From positions 1-64,000 of the forward strand of contig DATJLU010000029.1 of NCBI GenBank assembly GCA_035509275.1: a stretch of 64,000 nt of DNA, in the 5' to 3' direction. The stretch is from DAHUYF01 sp035509275. GTDB lineage: Bacteria; Pseudomonadota; Alphaproteobacteria; ATCC43930; CGMCC-115725. This document shows positions 16,357-24,633 of this stretch, in pieces. Made by a program: the position numbers and the translations under genes. How positions within the stretch are numbered: the stretch's first letter is position 1; the number at the start of each line of letters is the position of its first letter. The notes under the pieces were generated by a model, which made no database searches, had not been told where the DNA came from, and was given only the letters and a program-made list of their open reading frames with translations.

Positions 16357-18762
16357 ATGGCGAATGCGCTTTCGAACAAGGAACGGGCGCTGATGGACGG
16401 ATACTGGCGAGCCGCCAACTATCTCTCGGTCGGCCAGATCTACCTCTATGACAACCCGCTGCTCAAGCAGCCGCTGAGCAAGGAGCACATCAAGCCGCGG
16501 CTGCTGGGTCATTGGGGAACGACGCCGGGTCTGAACTTCATCTACGTTCACCTGAACCGGCTGATCAAGCAGCACGATCTGGACATGATCTACATCACCG
16601 GCCCCGGCCATGGCGGGCCGGGCATCGTCGCCAATGCCTATCTCGAAGGCACCTACAGCGAAGTCTATCCGAATATCTCGCGCGACGAAGAGGGCATGAA
16701 GCGGCTCTTCACCCAGTTCTCATTCCCCGGCGGCATTCCCAGCCACGTGGCGCCGGAGACCCCGGGCTCGATGCATGAGGGGGGCGAGCTCGGTTACGCG
16801 ATCTCGCACGCCTACGGGGCCGCCTTCGACAATCCCGATCTGATCGTCGCCTGCGTCGTCGGCGACGGCGAGGCGGAAACCGGGCCGATGGCGACGAGCT
16901 GGCATTCCAACAAATTCCTCAACCCGGCGAGGGACGGGGCGGTTCTGCCGATCCTGCATCTCAACGGCTACAAGATCGCCAATCCCACCGTCTTGGCGCG
17001 GATCAGCCACGAGGAACTGGACCAGCTCTTCCGCGGCTACGGCTACACGCCGCACTTCGTCGAGGGCCACGACCCCGAGAAAATGCACGAGCTCATGGCC
17101 GCCACCCTCGACACCGTCATCGCCGAGATCCAGCGCATCAAGGCCGATGCCCGCCGGAAAGGGTTCACCGGCCGGCCGCGCTGGCCGATGATCGTGCTGC
17201 GGACGCCCAAGGGATGGACGTGCCCCAAGGAAATCGACGGCAAGCGCACCGAGGATTACTGGCGCTCGCACCAGGTGCCGATGGGGGAAATGCACGAGAA
17301 TCCCGCCCATGTGCGCATCCTTGAAGGCTGGATGAAGGGCTACCGGCCCGAGGAGCTGTTCGACGAGAGCGGCAGGCTGAAGCCGGAGCTGGCCGAGCTT
17401 GCCCCGCGCGGCACCCGCCGCATGAGCGCCAACCCGCACACCAATGGCGGCTTGCTGCTGCATGATCTGCGGCTCCCGAACTTCCGCGAGTATGCCGTCA
17501 CGGTCACCGCTCCCGGCGCGGCCACGGCCGAGTCCACCCGGGTCATGGGCCGCTTCCTGCGCGATGTGATGAAGCTGAACAGCGAAGCGCGGAATTTCCG
17601 GCTGTTCAGCCCGGACGAGAACAATTCCAACCGCTGGCAAGATGTGCTCGAGGTCACCAATCGCGCCTGGGTCGCCGAGACCGAGCCCTGGGACGACCAT
17701 CTCGCTCCCGACGGGCGGGTGATGGAAATGCTGAGCGAGCATCAATGCCAGGGCTGGCTCGAGGGCTATCTCCTGACCGGCCGGCATGGCTTCTTCTCGT
17801 GCTACGAAGCCTTCATCCACATCATCGATGCGATGTTCAACCAGCACGCCAAGTGGCTGAAGGTGTGCAATCACATTCCCTGGCGGCGGCCGATCGGCTC
17901 GCTGAACTATCTCTTGTCGAGCCACGTCTGGCGCCAGGACCACAACGGGTTCAGTCATCAGGACCCCGGTTTCATCGACCACGTCGTCAACAAGAAGGCC
18001 GAGGTCGTCCGCATCTACCTGCCGCCCGACGCCAATTGCCTGCTGTCGGTCACCGACCATTGCCTGCGCAGCCGGAACTACGTCAACGTCGTCGTCGCCG
18101 GCAAGCAGCCGGCGCCGCAATGGCTGACGATGGACGAGGCGACCAAGCATTGCGAGGCCGGCCTCGGCATCTGGGAGTGGGCCAGCAACGACCGTGGCAG
18201 CGAGCCCGATGTGGTGATGGCGTGCTGCGGCGACGTTCCGACCTTGGAGACCCTCGCCGCCGTCGATCTCCTGCGCCGGCACGCTCCCGACCTGAAGATC
18301 CGCGTCATCAACATCGTCGACCTGATGAAACTGCAGCCGGCGAGCGAGCATCCGCATGGCCTCTCGGACCACGATTTCGACGCGCTGTTCACCACCGACA
18401 AGCCGATCGTCTTCGCCTTCCACGGCTACCCCTGGCTCATTCACCGGCTGACCTACCGCCGAAACGGTCACGACAATCTCCATGTGCGCGGCTACAAAGA
18501 GGAAGGCACCACCACCACGCCGTTCGACATGTGCGTGAAGAACGACCTCGACCGCTTCCACCTCGTCGGCGACGTGATCGATCGCGTGCCGAAGCTCGGG
18601 GCGCGCGCCGCCTACGCCAAGCAGGCGATCCGCGACAAGCTCATCGAGCACAGGGAATACATCTGCCGCTACGGCGACGACATGCCCGAGATCTCGGGCT
18701 GGACCTGGGGACAGGCAACGGCGTCCAGCCGCGCCCGCTCGACCGAGGCGGACAACGTCTGA
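16357..18762 (+). CDS. xfp: Xylulose-5-phosphate/fructose-6-phosphate phosphoketolase
   Basis: This 801-residue ThDP-dependent enzyme cleaves xylulose 5-phosphate or fructose 6-phosphate with phosphate to acetyl phosphate plus glyceraldehyde 3-phosphate or erythrose 4-phosphate. The family motifs are present: GPGHGGPG near residue 82, the ThDP/Mg site VVGDGEAETGPMATSWHSNK, SFPGGIPSH, and SHQDPGF in the middle domain. Length is normal. GGAGG precedes the ATG. I see no phosphotransacetylase or acetate kinase gene in the window to use the acetyl phosphate. Confidence 0.96.
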   Translation: MANALSNKERALMDGYWRAANYLSVGQIYLYDNPLLKQPLSKEHIKPRLLGHWGTTPGLNFIYVHLNRLIKQHDLDMIYITGPGHGGPGIVANAYLEGTYSEVYPNISRDEEGMKRLFTQFSFPGGIPSHVAPETPGSMHEGGELGYAISHAYGAAFDNPDLIVACVVGDGEAETGPMATSWHSNKFLNPARDGAVLPILHLNGYKIANPTVLARISHEELDQLFRGYGYTPHFVEGHDPEKMHELMAATLDTVIAEIQRIKADARRKGFTGRPRWPMIVLRTPKGWTCPKEIDGKRTEDYWRSHQVPMGEMHENPAHVRILEGWMKGYRPEELFDESGRLKPELAELAPRGTRRMSANPHTNGGLLLHDLRLPNFREYAVTVTAPGAATAESTRVMGRFLRDVMKLNSEARNFRLFSPDENNSNRWQDVLEVTNRAWVAETEPWDDHLAPDGRVMEMLSEHQCQGWLEGYLLTGRHGFFSCYEAFIHIIDAMFNQHAKWLKVCNHIPWRRPIGSLNYLLSSHVWRQDHNGFSHQDPGFIDHVVNKKAEVVRIYLPPDANCLLSVTDHCLRSRNYVNVVVAGKQPAPQWLTMDEATKHCEAGLGIWEWASNDRGSEPDVVMACCGDVPTLETLAAVDLLRRHAPDLKIRVINIVDLMKLQPASEHPHGLSDHDFDALFTTDKPIVFAFHGYPWLIHRLTYRRNGHDNLHVRGYKEEGTTTTPFDMCVKNDLDRFHLVGDVIDRVPKLGARAAYAKQAIRDKLIEHREYICRYGDDMPEISGWTWGQATASSRARSTEADNV

Positions 18763-18783
18763 CGCAAGGGAGGGCGACGCCTA

Positions 18784-18827
18784 GAGCGAAAGCGGGAATC
18801 CACGACCATGGACCCCGCTTTTCGCTC
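18784..18827. repeat. REPIN-like imperfect inverted repeat after phosphoketolase
   Basis: Arms GAGCGAAAGCGGGAATCCA (18784-18802) and the near-complement at 18809-18827 surround a 6-bp loop. The arms share the GCGAAAGCGGG core of the larger repeats nearby, so this is probably a short member of the same family. It can also serve as the phosphoketolase 3' hairpin. Confidence 0.6.
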
Positions 18828-18831
18828 TGCG

Positions 18832-18970
18832 GATGTAGACATCTCGAAAAAACGCTGCGAGCCCAACTTCTTTTTTTGCCTTTCCCGCGAAAGCGGGAAA
18901 CCAGTGCCAAGCGCTCTACTCATCGTAGCTGAGGCTCCTGGATGCCCGCTTTCGCGGGCAAGGCGAAAAT
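18832..18970 (+). repeat. REPIN-like element, copy A
   Basis: This is an element of about 140 bp with a left palindrome CCCGCGAAAGCGGG (in 18884-18897) and the reverse-complementary CCCGCTTTCGCGGG at 18944-18957, preceded by a conserved ACATCTCGAAAAA motif. It is collinear with the copy at 35718-35854 along its whole length. Confidence 0.7.
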
Positions 18971-19033
18971 TGGGAGATGGCGTCGGTGCGGGTTTTTGTA
19001 CACTTCCTCACAGGGAGGGTGGACAAAGATCGC

Positions 19034-19330
19034 ATGATCGAGAAACGTCCGTGCGTCTACATTCTTGCGAACCACCGCAATGGAACGCTCTATGTCGGGG
19101 TTACACGCGATATCGCGCGCCGTAGCTTCGAGCATCGGACAGGTGCCGTCGCTGGCTTCACCCACCGCTACAATGTCCACCTGCTGGTTTTCGTCGAATT
19201 TCATGAGTCGATGGCGGAGGCGGTCATGCGCGAAAAACGCATCAAGAAATGGCGGCGCGCGTGGAAGCTTGCGCTGATCGAACGCGATAATCCGGAGTGG
19301 CGAGATATTTACGATGACCTCATGCTGTAG
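19034..19330 (+). CDS. GIY-YIG domain endonuclease-like protein
   Basis: This is a 98-residue single-domain GIY-YIG nuclease. The motif appears as CVYIL (residues 6-10) and LYVGVT (18-23); the catalytic Arg is in ARRSFEHR, and the metal-binding Glu in HESMAEAVMREKRIKKW. Residues after the motif match the UPF0213/URI-like stand-alone class. The ATG at 19034 gives the canonical short form. REPIN-like repeats flank the gene on both sides, and its orientation is the same as the phosphoketolase. Its role is unknown; a link to repeat mobility is my inference. Confidence 0.85.
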   Translation: MIEKRPCVYILANHRNGTLYVGVTRDIARRSFEHRTGAVAGFTHRYNVHLLVFVEFHESMAEAVMREKRIKKWRRAWKLALIERDNPEWRDIYDDLML

Positions 19331-19354
19331 CCGCATCTGGGCCCGGCTTTCGCG

Positions 19355-19480
19355 CTAGGGTATGTGTCGAAAATCTCCGCGATCCCAATAGTTTTTTCCG
19401 CCGCTCCCGCCCCCGCGGAAGGTACTCCGCCCACCGCGCCTGAAGCACTGGATGCCCGCTTTCGCGGGCAAGGCGATCGT
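19355..19480 (+). repeat. REPIN-like element, copy B (diverged)
   Basis: It is directly downstream of the GIY-YIG gene. The right palindrome CCCGCTTTCGCGGG (19454-19467) and the CTGGATG/GCAAGGCGA flanks are conserved. The left half is degraded: TGTGTCGAAAAT replaces the conserved motif and CCCGCCCCCGCGG replaces the left palindrome. Confidence 0.6.
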
Positions 19481-19540
19481 TGAGAGGCGGGATGCATACA
19501 TTCCGTAGCGCTTTGATGGCCCTGACGAAGGAGAGGGGCG

Positions 19541-20776
19541 CTAAGCGAGGTGGGCGTCCTTCGTCTCCGGCAGGAAGAGCGCGAGAACCAGGAGCGCGAC
19601 GAGCGCTTCCGCCGCGAGGCTGGCAAATCCCACCGCGTGGCCAAAATGATGGACGATCAATCCCGACAGCGTCGTGCTGAGCGCGGTGCCGAGACCCATC
19701 ATCGTGCCGAAGAGGCCCTGGGCGAGATTGAAGCGCCCGCTGCCTTCCACCACATCGGCGATGACCAGCGCGGTCATCACCCCGAGCACGGCTCCGGTGA
19801 TGCCGTCAAGAATTTGGATCACGATCAAGGCCAGCGGATCGCTGAACAGTGCAAACAGCAGAGCGCGGATCGGCAGGGCGGCGAAGCCGATGAGCAGCAG
19901 CGGCTTGCGACCACGCTGTTCAGCGCGCCGTCCGACCCAGGGCGCGAACAGCGCCACGACCAGCTGCGGCACGATGATCAGGGCCGCCAGAAGCGGCGCC
20001 GCGTGGCGGCCGGCCTCCGCGGCCAGCATCCCGCCGACCAGCGGCAGCATCGAGGCATTTGCGACCTGAAACAGGACGGCACAGGCGGCAAAGATCAGGA
20101 GCCGGCGATTCCTGAGAAGATCCAGGTGGCGACCGCGCGTCTGCGGATCGCCGCGCGGTGCGGATCCGGCGCCGGAGGCGCGGCGGAAATCAATCTCATC
20201 CCCGCGAATCCGGCTGAGCGCCGCGAGCAAGGGAAGGGCGAGCGCGACCGGCACGAACATCGTCCAGCGCGATCCGGAATAGGCGATGACGGCCATCGCC
20301 ACGGTTGCCGCGATGCCGCCGGCGGCGGCAAAGCGCTGGTTGCGCCCGAGCCGCTCCGCCAAATTGGCGTGACCGACCAGTCCGAGGGTAATGGCGATGA
20401 TCGCCGGACCAAGGACGCCGACCGTCATCCCCTGCAGCACTTGCGCCAGGGTCACCATGGCGAAGCTGGGCCAGAGGCGGAGGATCAGGATGCTCGAGGC
20501 GACGGTCACCACGCCGATCGCGACCAACAGCCGCTTTGATCGCACCACGTCCAGCAGCTCGCCACCCGGGATCTGACTGACCAAACCGGCGGCGCTGCCG
20601 ATGCTGAGAACGAAGCCGATGTCCTTGGCGCTCCATTGCTGCGCCGCCAGATAGGCGGCGGCAACCGGACCAAAGGCCGACTGCATGCCGGACAGGAAGA
20701 AGTTGAGCCAGCCCAAGGCGAGCAAGCTCTGCCGCGACGGCGCGGCGGCGGCGTCGATGGACCGCGGCTCAGCCAC
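19541..20776 (-). CDS. MFS transporter
   Basis: This is a 411-residue major facilitator superfamily protein with about 12 hydrophobic segments. The loop 2-3 motif is degenerate (GGELLDVVRSKRLL in place of GxxxDRxGRR), and a related pattern recurs after segment 8 (PWVGRRAEQRGRKPLL). The substrate is unknown. It is followed, 36 bp upstream on the same strand, by the phosphofructokinase, suggesting co-transcription and possibly a sugar or sugar-acid substrate, which is inference. Confidence 0.85.
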   Translation of the reverse strand: MAEPRSIDAAAAPSRQSLLALGWLNFFLSGMQSAFGPVAAAYLAAQQWSAKDIGFVLSIGSAAGLVSQIPGGELLDVVRSKRLLVAIGVVTVASSILILRLWPSFAMVTLAQVLQGMTVGVLGPAIIAITLGLVGHANLAERLGRNQRFAAAGGIAATVAMAVIAYSGSRWTMFVPVALALPLLAALSRIRGDEIDFRRASGAGSAPRGDPQTRGRHLDLLRNRRLLIFAACAVLFQVANASMLPLVGGMLAAEAGRHAAPLLAALIIVPQLVVALFAPWVGRRAEQRGRKPLLLIGFAALPIRALLFALFSDPLALIVIQILDGITGAVLGVMTALVIADVVEGSGRFNLAQGLFGTMMGLGTALSTTLSGLIVHHFGHAVGFASLAAEALVALLVLALFLPETKDAHLA

Positions 20777-20812
20777 GCGAGGTGCGGAAGCGATGGCGGC
20801 AGACCATGGTTC

Positions 20813-22072
20813 TCAAACGGCGAAGGTGCTGGCGAGCTTCTTGGGCACGGGTGCGTTCTGCAAGGTCACATAGTCGGGCAGACCATGCGCGAACGGCGGA
20901 TAGGCCTCGCCAAGGATGAGCGGCGCCAAATAGCGGCGCGCCGCCTCGGTAATGCCGAAACCGTCGGCACTGATGAACTCGGCGGGCAGGAACTTCTCCT
21001 GGTTGGCGATGTCGGCGAGCGGCGCCGCGATGATGTCCCAGCGATAGGGCGCATCGCTGAGCCGGCGGATCGCCGGCATCACCGCGTTGCTTCCGGCGAG
21101 GGCGAACTCCACCGCGGCGCGACCGACGGCGTAGGCCTGCTCGAGGTCGGTCCCGGACGCGATGTGGCGCGCCGAGCGCTGGAGATAGTCGGGGACCGCC
21201 CAATGGCACTTGCAGCCGAGCTTCGCGCTGATCAGCCCGGTGATGATTGGCGCGACCCCGCCGAGCTGCGCGTGACCGAAAGCGTCCGTCGACCCCGCCG
21301 CCAGGAATTCGCCGTCCGCGCCCTTGACCCCTTCCGACACGGCAATGACGCAATGGCCGCGGCGCTCCAGAGTCTCCGCGACTTTGGCCAGGAACCGCCG
21401 CTCATCGAACGGCACCTCGGGCAGCAGCAAGATGTGCGGCGCGGCGCCGTCGCGATCGGCGGCCAGCGCGCAAGCGGCGGTCGTCCAGCCCGCATGGCGG
21501 CCCATCACTTCGAGGGCGAACACTTTGGTCGAGGTCGCGCACATGGCCGCCAGGTCGAACGCCGCTTCGCGAATCGCGATGGCGAGATATTTCGCCGTCG
21601 AGCCGAACCCCGGCGAGCAGTCCGTGATCGGCAGGTCATTATCGATGGTCTTGGGAATGCCGATGCACGCCATCGGGTAGGCCAGCTCGGCGCTCATCCG
21701 ACTGACCTTATAGGCGGTGTCTTGCGAGTCCCCGCCGCCGTTGTAGAAGAAGAAACCGATGTCATGCGCCTGGAAAACGTCGATCAAGCGCTGGTACTGC
21801 GCGCGATGCTCCTCAATCGATCTGAGCTTGTAGCGACAGGATCCGAACGCACCGCCGGGGGTGTATTTGAGCGCGGCGACCTCGGCGTCGGATTCGAGGC
21901 TGGTGTCGATGAGATCCTCGGTCAGCGCGCCGACGATGCCGTTGCGCCCGGCATAGACTTTGCCGATCTGCGGCGAATGTTTGCGCGCAGTCTGCAAGAC
22001 GCCGCAGGCCGAGGCGTTGATCACCGCGCTGACCCCACCCGACTGCGCGTAGAACGCATTCTTATAGGCCAT
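20813..22072 (-). CDS. pfp: PPi-type 6-phosphofructokinase
   Basis: This 419-residue phosphofructokinase phosphorylates fructose 6-phosphate. It carries the residue pair that marks pyrophosphate-dependent enzymes: Asp after the GGG turn (YNGGGDSQDTA, equivalent to E. coli Gly104) and Lys in GIPKTIDNDLP (equivalent to Gly124). The catalytic TIDND is intact, and VMGRHAGW binds substrate. GGAGG eight bases upstream supports the ATG at 22072; the extra seven upstream residues are unlikely to be coding. It diverges from the polyphosphate-glucokinase-like gene. Phosphate-donor choice is inferred from these residues. Confidence 0.9.
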   Translation of the reverse strand: MAYKNAFYAQSGGVSAVINASACGVLQTARKHSPQIGKVYAGRNGIVGALTEDLIDTSLESDAEVAALKYTPGGAFGSCRYKLRSIEEHRAQYQRLIDVFQAHDIGFFFYNGGGDSQDTAYKVSRMSAELAYPMACIGIPKTIDNDLPITDCSPGFGSTAKYLAIAIREAAFDLAAMCATSTKVFALEVMGRHAGWTTAACALAADRDGAAPHILLLPEVPFDERRFLAKVAETLERRGHCVIAVSEGVKGADGEFLAAGSTDAFGHAQLGGVAPIITGLISAKLGCKCHWAVPDYLQRSARHIASGTDLEQAYAVGRAAVEFALAGSNAVMPAIRRLSDAPYRWDIIAAPLADIANQEKFLPAEFISADGFGITEAARRYLAPLILGEAYPPFAHGLPDYVTLQNAPVPKKLASTFAV

Positions 22073-22362
22073 GGTCCGCCCTCCTCCGCCCACCCTGTCC
22101 CTGCTAACGGAAGGCGCCGCGCCCCGTTATCGGCGGGAGCCCCGACGGGCCGATGTATTTTGCCTTAGGATCGCGGCATCCGCCCCGGAGTAGCGGGATT
22201 GTCAGGGAACAGACGCGACGTTCTAGGGGTATCGCCCGAGCGACGCCTTTCCGCCTCTCTGCATAATCTCGACGGAGGTGGATCAGCGCAACCACACGGG
22301 TCGACCGAGGCGCGTTGTGCCCTCGGCGTGCCGACCGCGATCGCTTGCGCCCGGACCGGCCC

Positions 22363-23181
22363 ATGACCGCCAGGACGTCGCTCACCCCCAAGCGCAAACG
22401 CACACCGCGGCAAAGCCGGATGGCCGCGGCCGTGCGGCATTCGACCAAGGACGAGGCTGCGGGCGGTGCCGCGGGCAACAGCGTGCTGGTCATCGATGTC
22501 GGCGGCAACAATGTGAAGTTCCTGGCGACCGGCCAAACCGAACGCCGATCGTTCCCGTCCGGACCGACGCTCACGCCCCGACGCATGGTGTCGGCAGTGA
22601 GAAAGCTCGCCGCGGATTGGACGTATGACGTGGTGGCGATCGGCTATCCCGGGCCGGTCCTGGGCGGGCAACCGCTGGCCGAACCTCACAATTTGGGACG
22701 CGGCTGGGTCAGGTTCGATTTCGCGCGGGCCTTCGGGCGTCCCGTGAAGATCGTCAACGACGCCGCGATGCAGGCCCTGGGCAGCTACGAGAGCGGCAAA
22801 ATGCTGTTTCTCGGCCTGGGAACCGGACTTGGCACTGCCATGATCGTCGACGGCATCATCGCACCGATGGAGCTTGCCCACCTCCCCTACAAGAGCGGCA
22901 CCTACGAGGACTATGTCGGGCGCATCGCCCTGAAACGCTACGGCAAAAGGAAATGGCGGCGGCATGTGGCCGACGTCGTGCGGTGCCTGACCGAAGCGCT
23001 GCAGCCCGATCAGATCGTCATTGGCGGCGGCAATGCGAAGCGGCTCGATGCCCTGCCGCCGCGGTGTCGTGCCGGCGACAACGCCAATGCCTTCCATGGC
23101 GGCTTTCGGCTATGGGCAAAAGACCAGGTTGCAGTGCCGAAGCGTCTGCGCCGCCGCGCCCGCGTCCAGCAAAGGAACTGA
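22363..23181 (+). CDS. ROK family kinase, polyphosphate-glucokinase-like
   Basis: This 272-residue ROK/ASKHA kinase probably phosphorylates glucose. The phosphate motif is VIDVGGNNVKFLATG, the catalytic Asp is in IVNDAAMQALG, and the second phosphate loop is LGLGTGLGTAMIVDG. It lacks the Cys-rich zinc site of typical ROK glucokinases, as do polyphosphate glucokinases (PpgK). The last part (RRHVADVVRCL followed by PDQIVIGGGNAKR) also follows the PpgK layout. The N-terminal 40 residues are basic and probably disordered; the start could be 22363 or the ATG at 22420. The phosphate donor is inference. Confidence 0.75.
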   Translation: MTARTSLTPKRKRTPRQSRMAAAVRHSTKDEAAGGAAGNSVLVIDVGGNNVKFLATGQTERRSFPSGPTLTPRRMVSAVRKLAADWTYDVVAIGYPGPVLGGQPLAEPHNLGRGWVRFDFARAFGRPVKIVNDAAMQALGSYESGKMLFLGLGTGLGTAMIVDGIIAPMELAHLPYKSGTYEDYVGRIALKRYGKRKWRRHVADVVRCLTEALQPDQIVIGGGNAKRLDALPPRCRAGDNANAFHGGFRLWAKDQVAVPKRLRRRARVQQRN

Positions 23182-23186
23182 GCCTG

Positions 23187-23705
23187 GTGAGCGCGGCCTC
23201 ATATTCGGCAGTCGAGTTGCTGCGTCATGGGCGGCGGGTTGAAATCCGTGCGCTCACGCCGGACGATCGGGCGGACTTCCTTGCCGCCGTCGATCGCAGC
23301 AGCCCCCGATCGCTGTACCGGCGCTTCTTCAGCGTCAGACAAGAGTTTGCAGAGCAGGAAGTCGATTTCTTCGTGAACGTCGACTTCGTCAACCATGCGG
23401 CCTTGGTTGCCGTGATGGAAGAAGCCGGGCGACCGGTGATCGTCGGCGCCGGGCGCTACATCGTCGTCGGGCCCGGACGGGCGGAAGTGGCGTTCGCGGT
23501 GGTCGACGCGTACCAGGGACAAGGCGTCGGCGCGGCACTGATGCGGCACCTCGCGGTCGTCGCGCAAAACGCCGGGCTCAAGGAACTCGTCGCCGACGTT
23601 TTGCCCGACAACTTGCCGATGCTGAAGGTTTTCGAGAAAAGCGGACTCGACGTCCGCACCCAGCGCGGGCTCCGCGTCGTGCAGGTTACGCTTCGTCTCA
23701 CCTAA
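23187..23705 (+). CDS. GNAT family N-acetyltransferase
   Basis: This is a 172-residue GCN5-related acetyltransferase. The acetyl-CoA pyrophosphate loop is AYQGQGVGAALMRHL, preceded by the beta-4 strand AEVAFAVVD. The terminal part (NLPMLKVFEKSGL) is typical. It resembles the stand-alone or C-terminal GNAT domain found next to protein acetyltransferases acting on acyl-CoA synthetases, but no such partner is here. The start is a GTG at 23187 with AAGGAA ten bases upstream, five bases after the kinase stop, so the two are co-transcribed. Confidence 0.82.
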   Translation: MSAASYSAVELLRHGRRVEIRALTPDDRADFLAAVDRSSPRSLYRRFFSVRQEFAEQEVDFFVNVDFVNHAALVAVMEEAGRPVIVGAGRYIVVGPGRAEVAFAVVDAYQGQGVGAALMRHLAVVAQNAGLKELVADVLPDNLPMLKVFEKSGLDVRTQRGLRVVQVTLRLT

Positions 23706-23823
23706 AGCTACGCCGGCGTGAAGCGGAACAGCCGGTCGAGTTGTCCTGCCGGCAAATCATCTCGTAGCTGTGCTCCGCGCTACAGGCCAAGTCCGCCGTG
23801 CGATCCCGACCTGTTGTCGGTCT

Positions 23824-23843
23824 TATCGGGACTAGACCCGATA
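23824..23843. repeat. Perfect 7-bp inverted repeat before small exported-protein genes
   Basis: TATCGGG-ACTAGA-CCCGATA lies 119 bases after the GNAT stop and 55 bases before the next start. It could be a terminator stem or an operator; it has no T-run. Confidence 0.45.
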
Positions 23844-23897
23844 CCTCCGTGACCGCGCATCCCACACCATCAAGACGAAACGGGAAGGGGAAGCAGA

Positions 23898-24218
23898 ATG
23901 CTTCGCATTGGGCTCCTATTCGGAACAGCGTGTTTGCTCTGCGCCGGCCCGGCCATGGGTCAATACCCACAGCCCGCGCCCTACCCGCAGCAAGCGCCGC
24001 CGCCCGGCTATTACCCGCAGCAAGCGCCCGCGCCGCCACCCTGTTACGCGGTAACGTCAACGCCGCTGCGCGGCGCCGCCCGCGGCGCAGCGGTCGGCGC
24101 GGTCGGCGGCGCGATCGGCGGCGATGCCGGGAAGGGCGCGGCAATCGGCGCTGCGGTCGGTGGTATCGGCGGAGCCGCGCGCCGCGCGTCCGCTCGCGCT
24201 TCCGGCGCCTGCTATTGA
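23898..24218 (+). CDS. Exported glycine-zipper protein
   Basis: This 106-residue protein has a Sec signal peptide (MLRIGLLFGTACLLCAGPAMG) and a Pro/Gln/Tyr-rich stretch with repeated YPQQAP units. It ends in a glycine zipper, GAARGAAVGAVGGAIGGDAG, of the kind seen in outer-membrane-associated YMGG/glycine-zipper proteins. AGGGGAAG precedes the start. The stop overlaps an in-frame ATG of the next gene's frame, so the pair is likely co-transcribed. Confidence 0.75.
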   Translation: MLRIGLLFGTACLLCAGPAMGQYPQPAPYPQQAPPPGYYPQQAPAPPPCYAVTSTPLRGAARGAAVGAVGGAIGGDAGKGAAIGAAVGGIGGAARRASARASGACY

Positions 24219-24229
24219 TGGGGAAGGTC

Positions 24230-24607
24230 ATGAAGCTCGCCAGCGTCGCCATCGCCCTTTGCCTTGCCGCATTCGCAGCACCGCTTGCGGCGCAGGAACA
24301 CACACCCTCCGACGCGCAAGTCGCGCCCAAAAAGTGGGATGTCGAACGCGTGCGCTGCTCTGATCTTCTCCACGCGTCCGACGATGATCGCGCGTCGGCG
24401 GTGATGTTCTACTACGGCTATCTCGCGGCGAAGACCAATATTCGCGTCATCGACGTGAGCAAGATCGAGGGCAATATCGACAAGGTCATGAAGCAATGCG
24501 AGGCGTCGCCGACGATGACGGTGCCTGCCGCATTTCGCTACGCGCTCAAACGGCCGCAAGAAAAGTACGACCGGCCACAGGAAGGATCGTCCGCGCCGAG
24601 CAAGTAA
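24230..24607 (+). CDS. HdeA/HdeB-like periplasmic protein
   Basis: This 125-residue exported protein has signal peptide MKLASVAIALCLAAFAAPLAA. The mature HdeA/B core has the two conserved Cys (RVRCSDLL and MKQCEAS), which form the disulfide in acid-stress chaperones. GGGAAGG at 24220-24226 supports the ATG at 24230 over one at 24218. HdeA/HdeB are acid-activated chaperones in E. coli; chaperone activity here is inferred from family only. Confidence 0.8.
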   Translation: MKLASVAIALCLAAFAAPLAAQEHTPSDAQVAPKKWDVERVRCSDLLHASDDDRASAVMFYYGYLAAKTNIRVIDVSKIEGNIDKVMKQCEASPTMTVPAAFRYALKRPQEKYDRPQEGSSAPSK

Positions 24608-24633
24608 GGGAGTTCCGCGCGGGGGAGCGACGA

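Noticed and set aside
16720..18651. 643-codon minus-strand open frame
   Set aside because: Antisense shadow of phosphoketolase, whose motifs are unmistakable.
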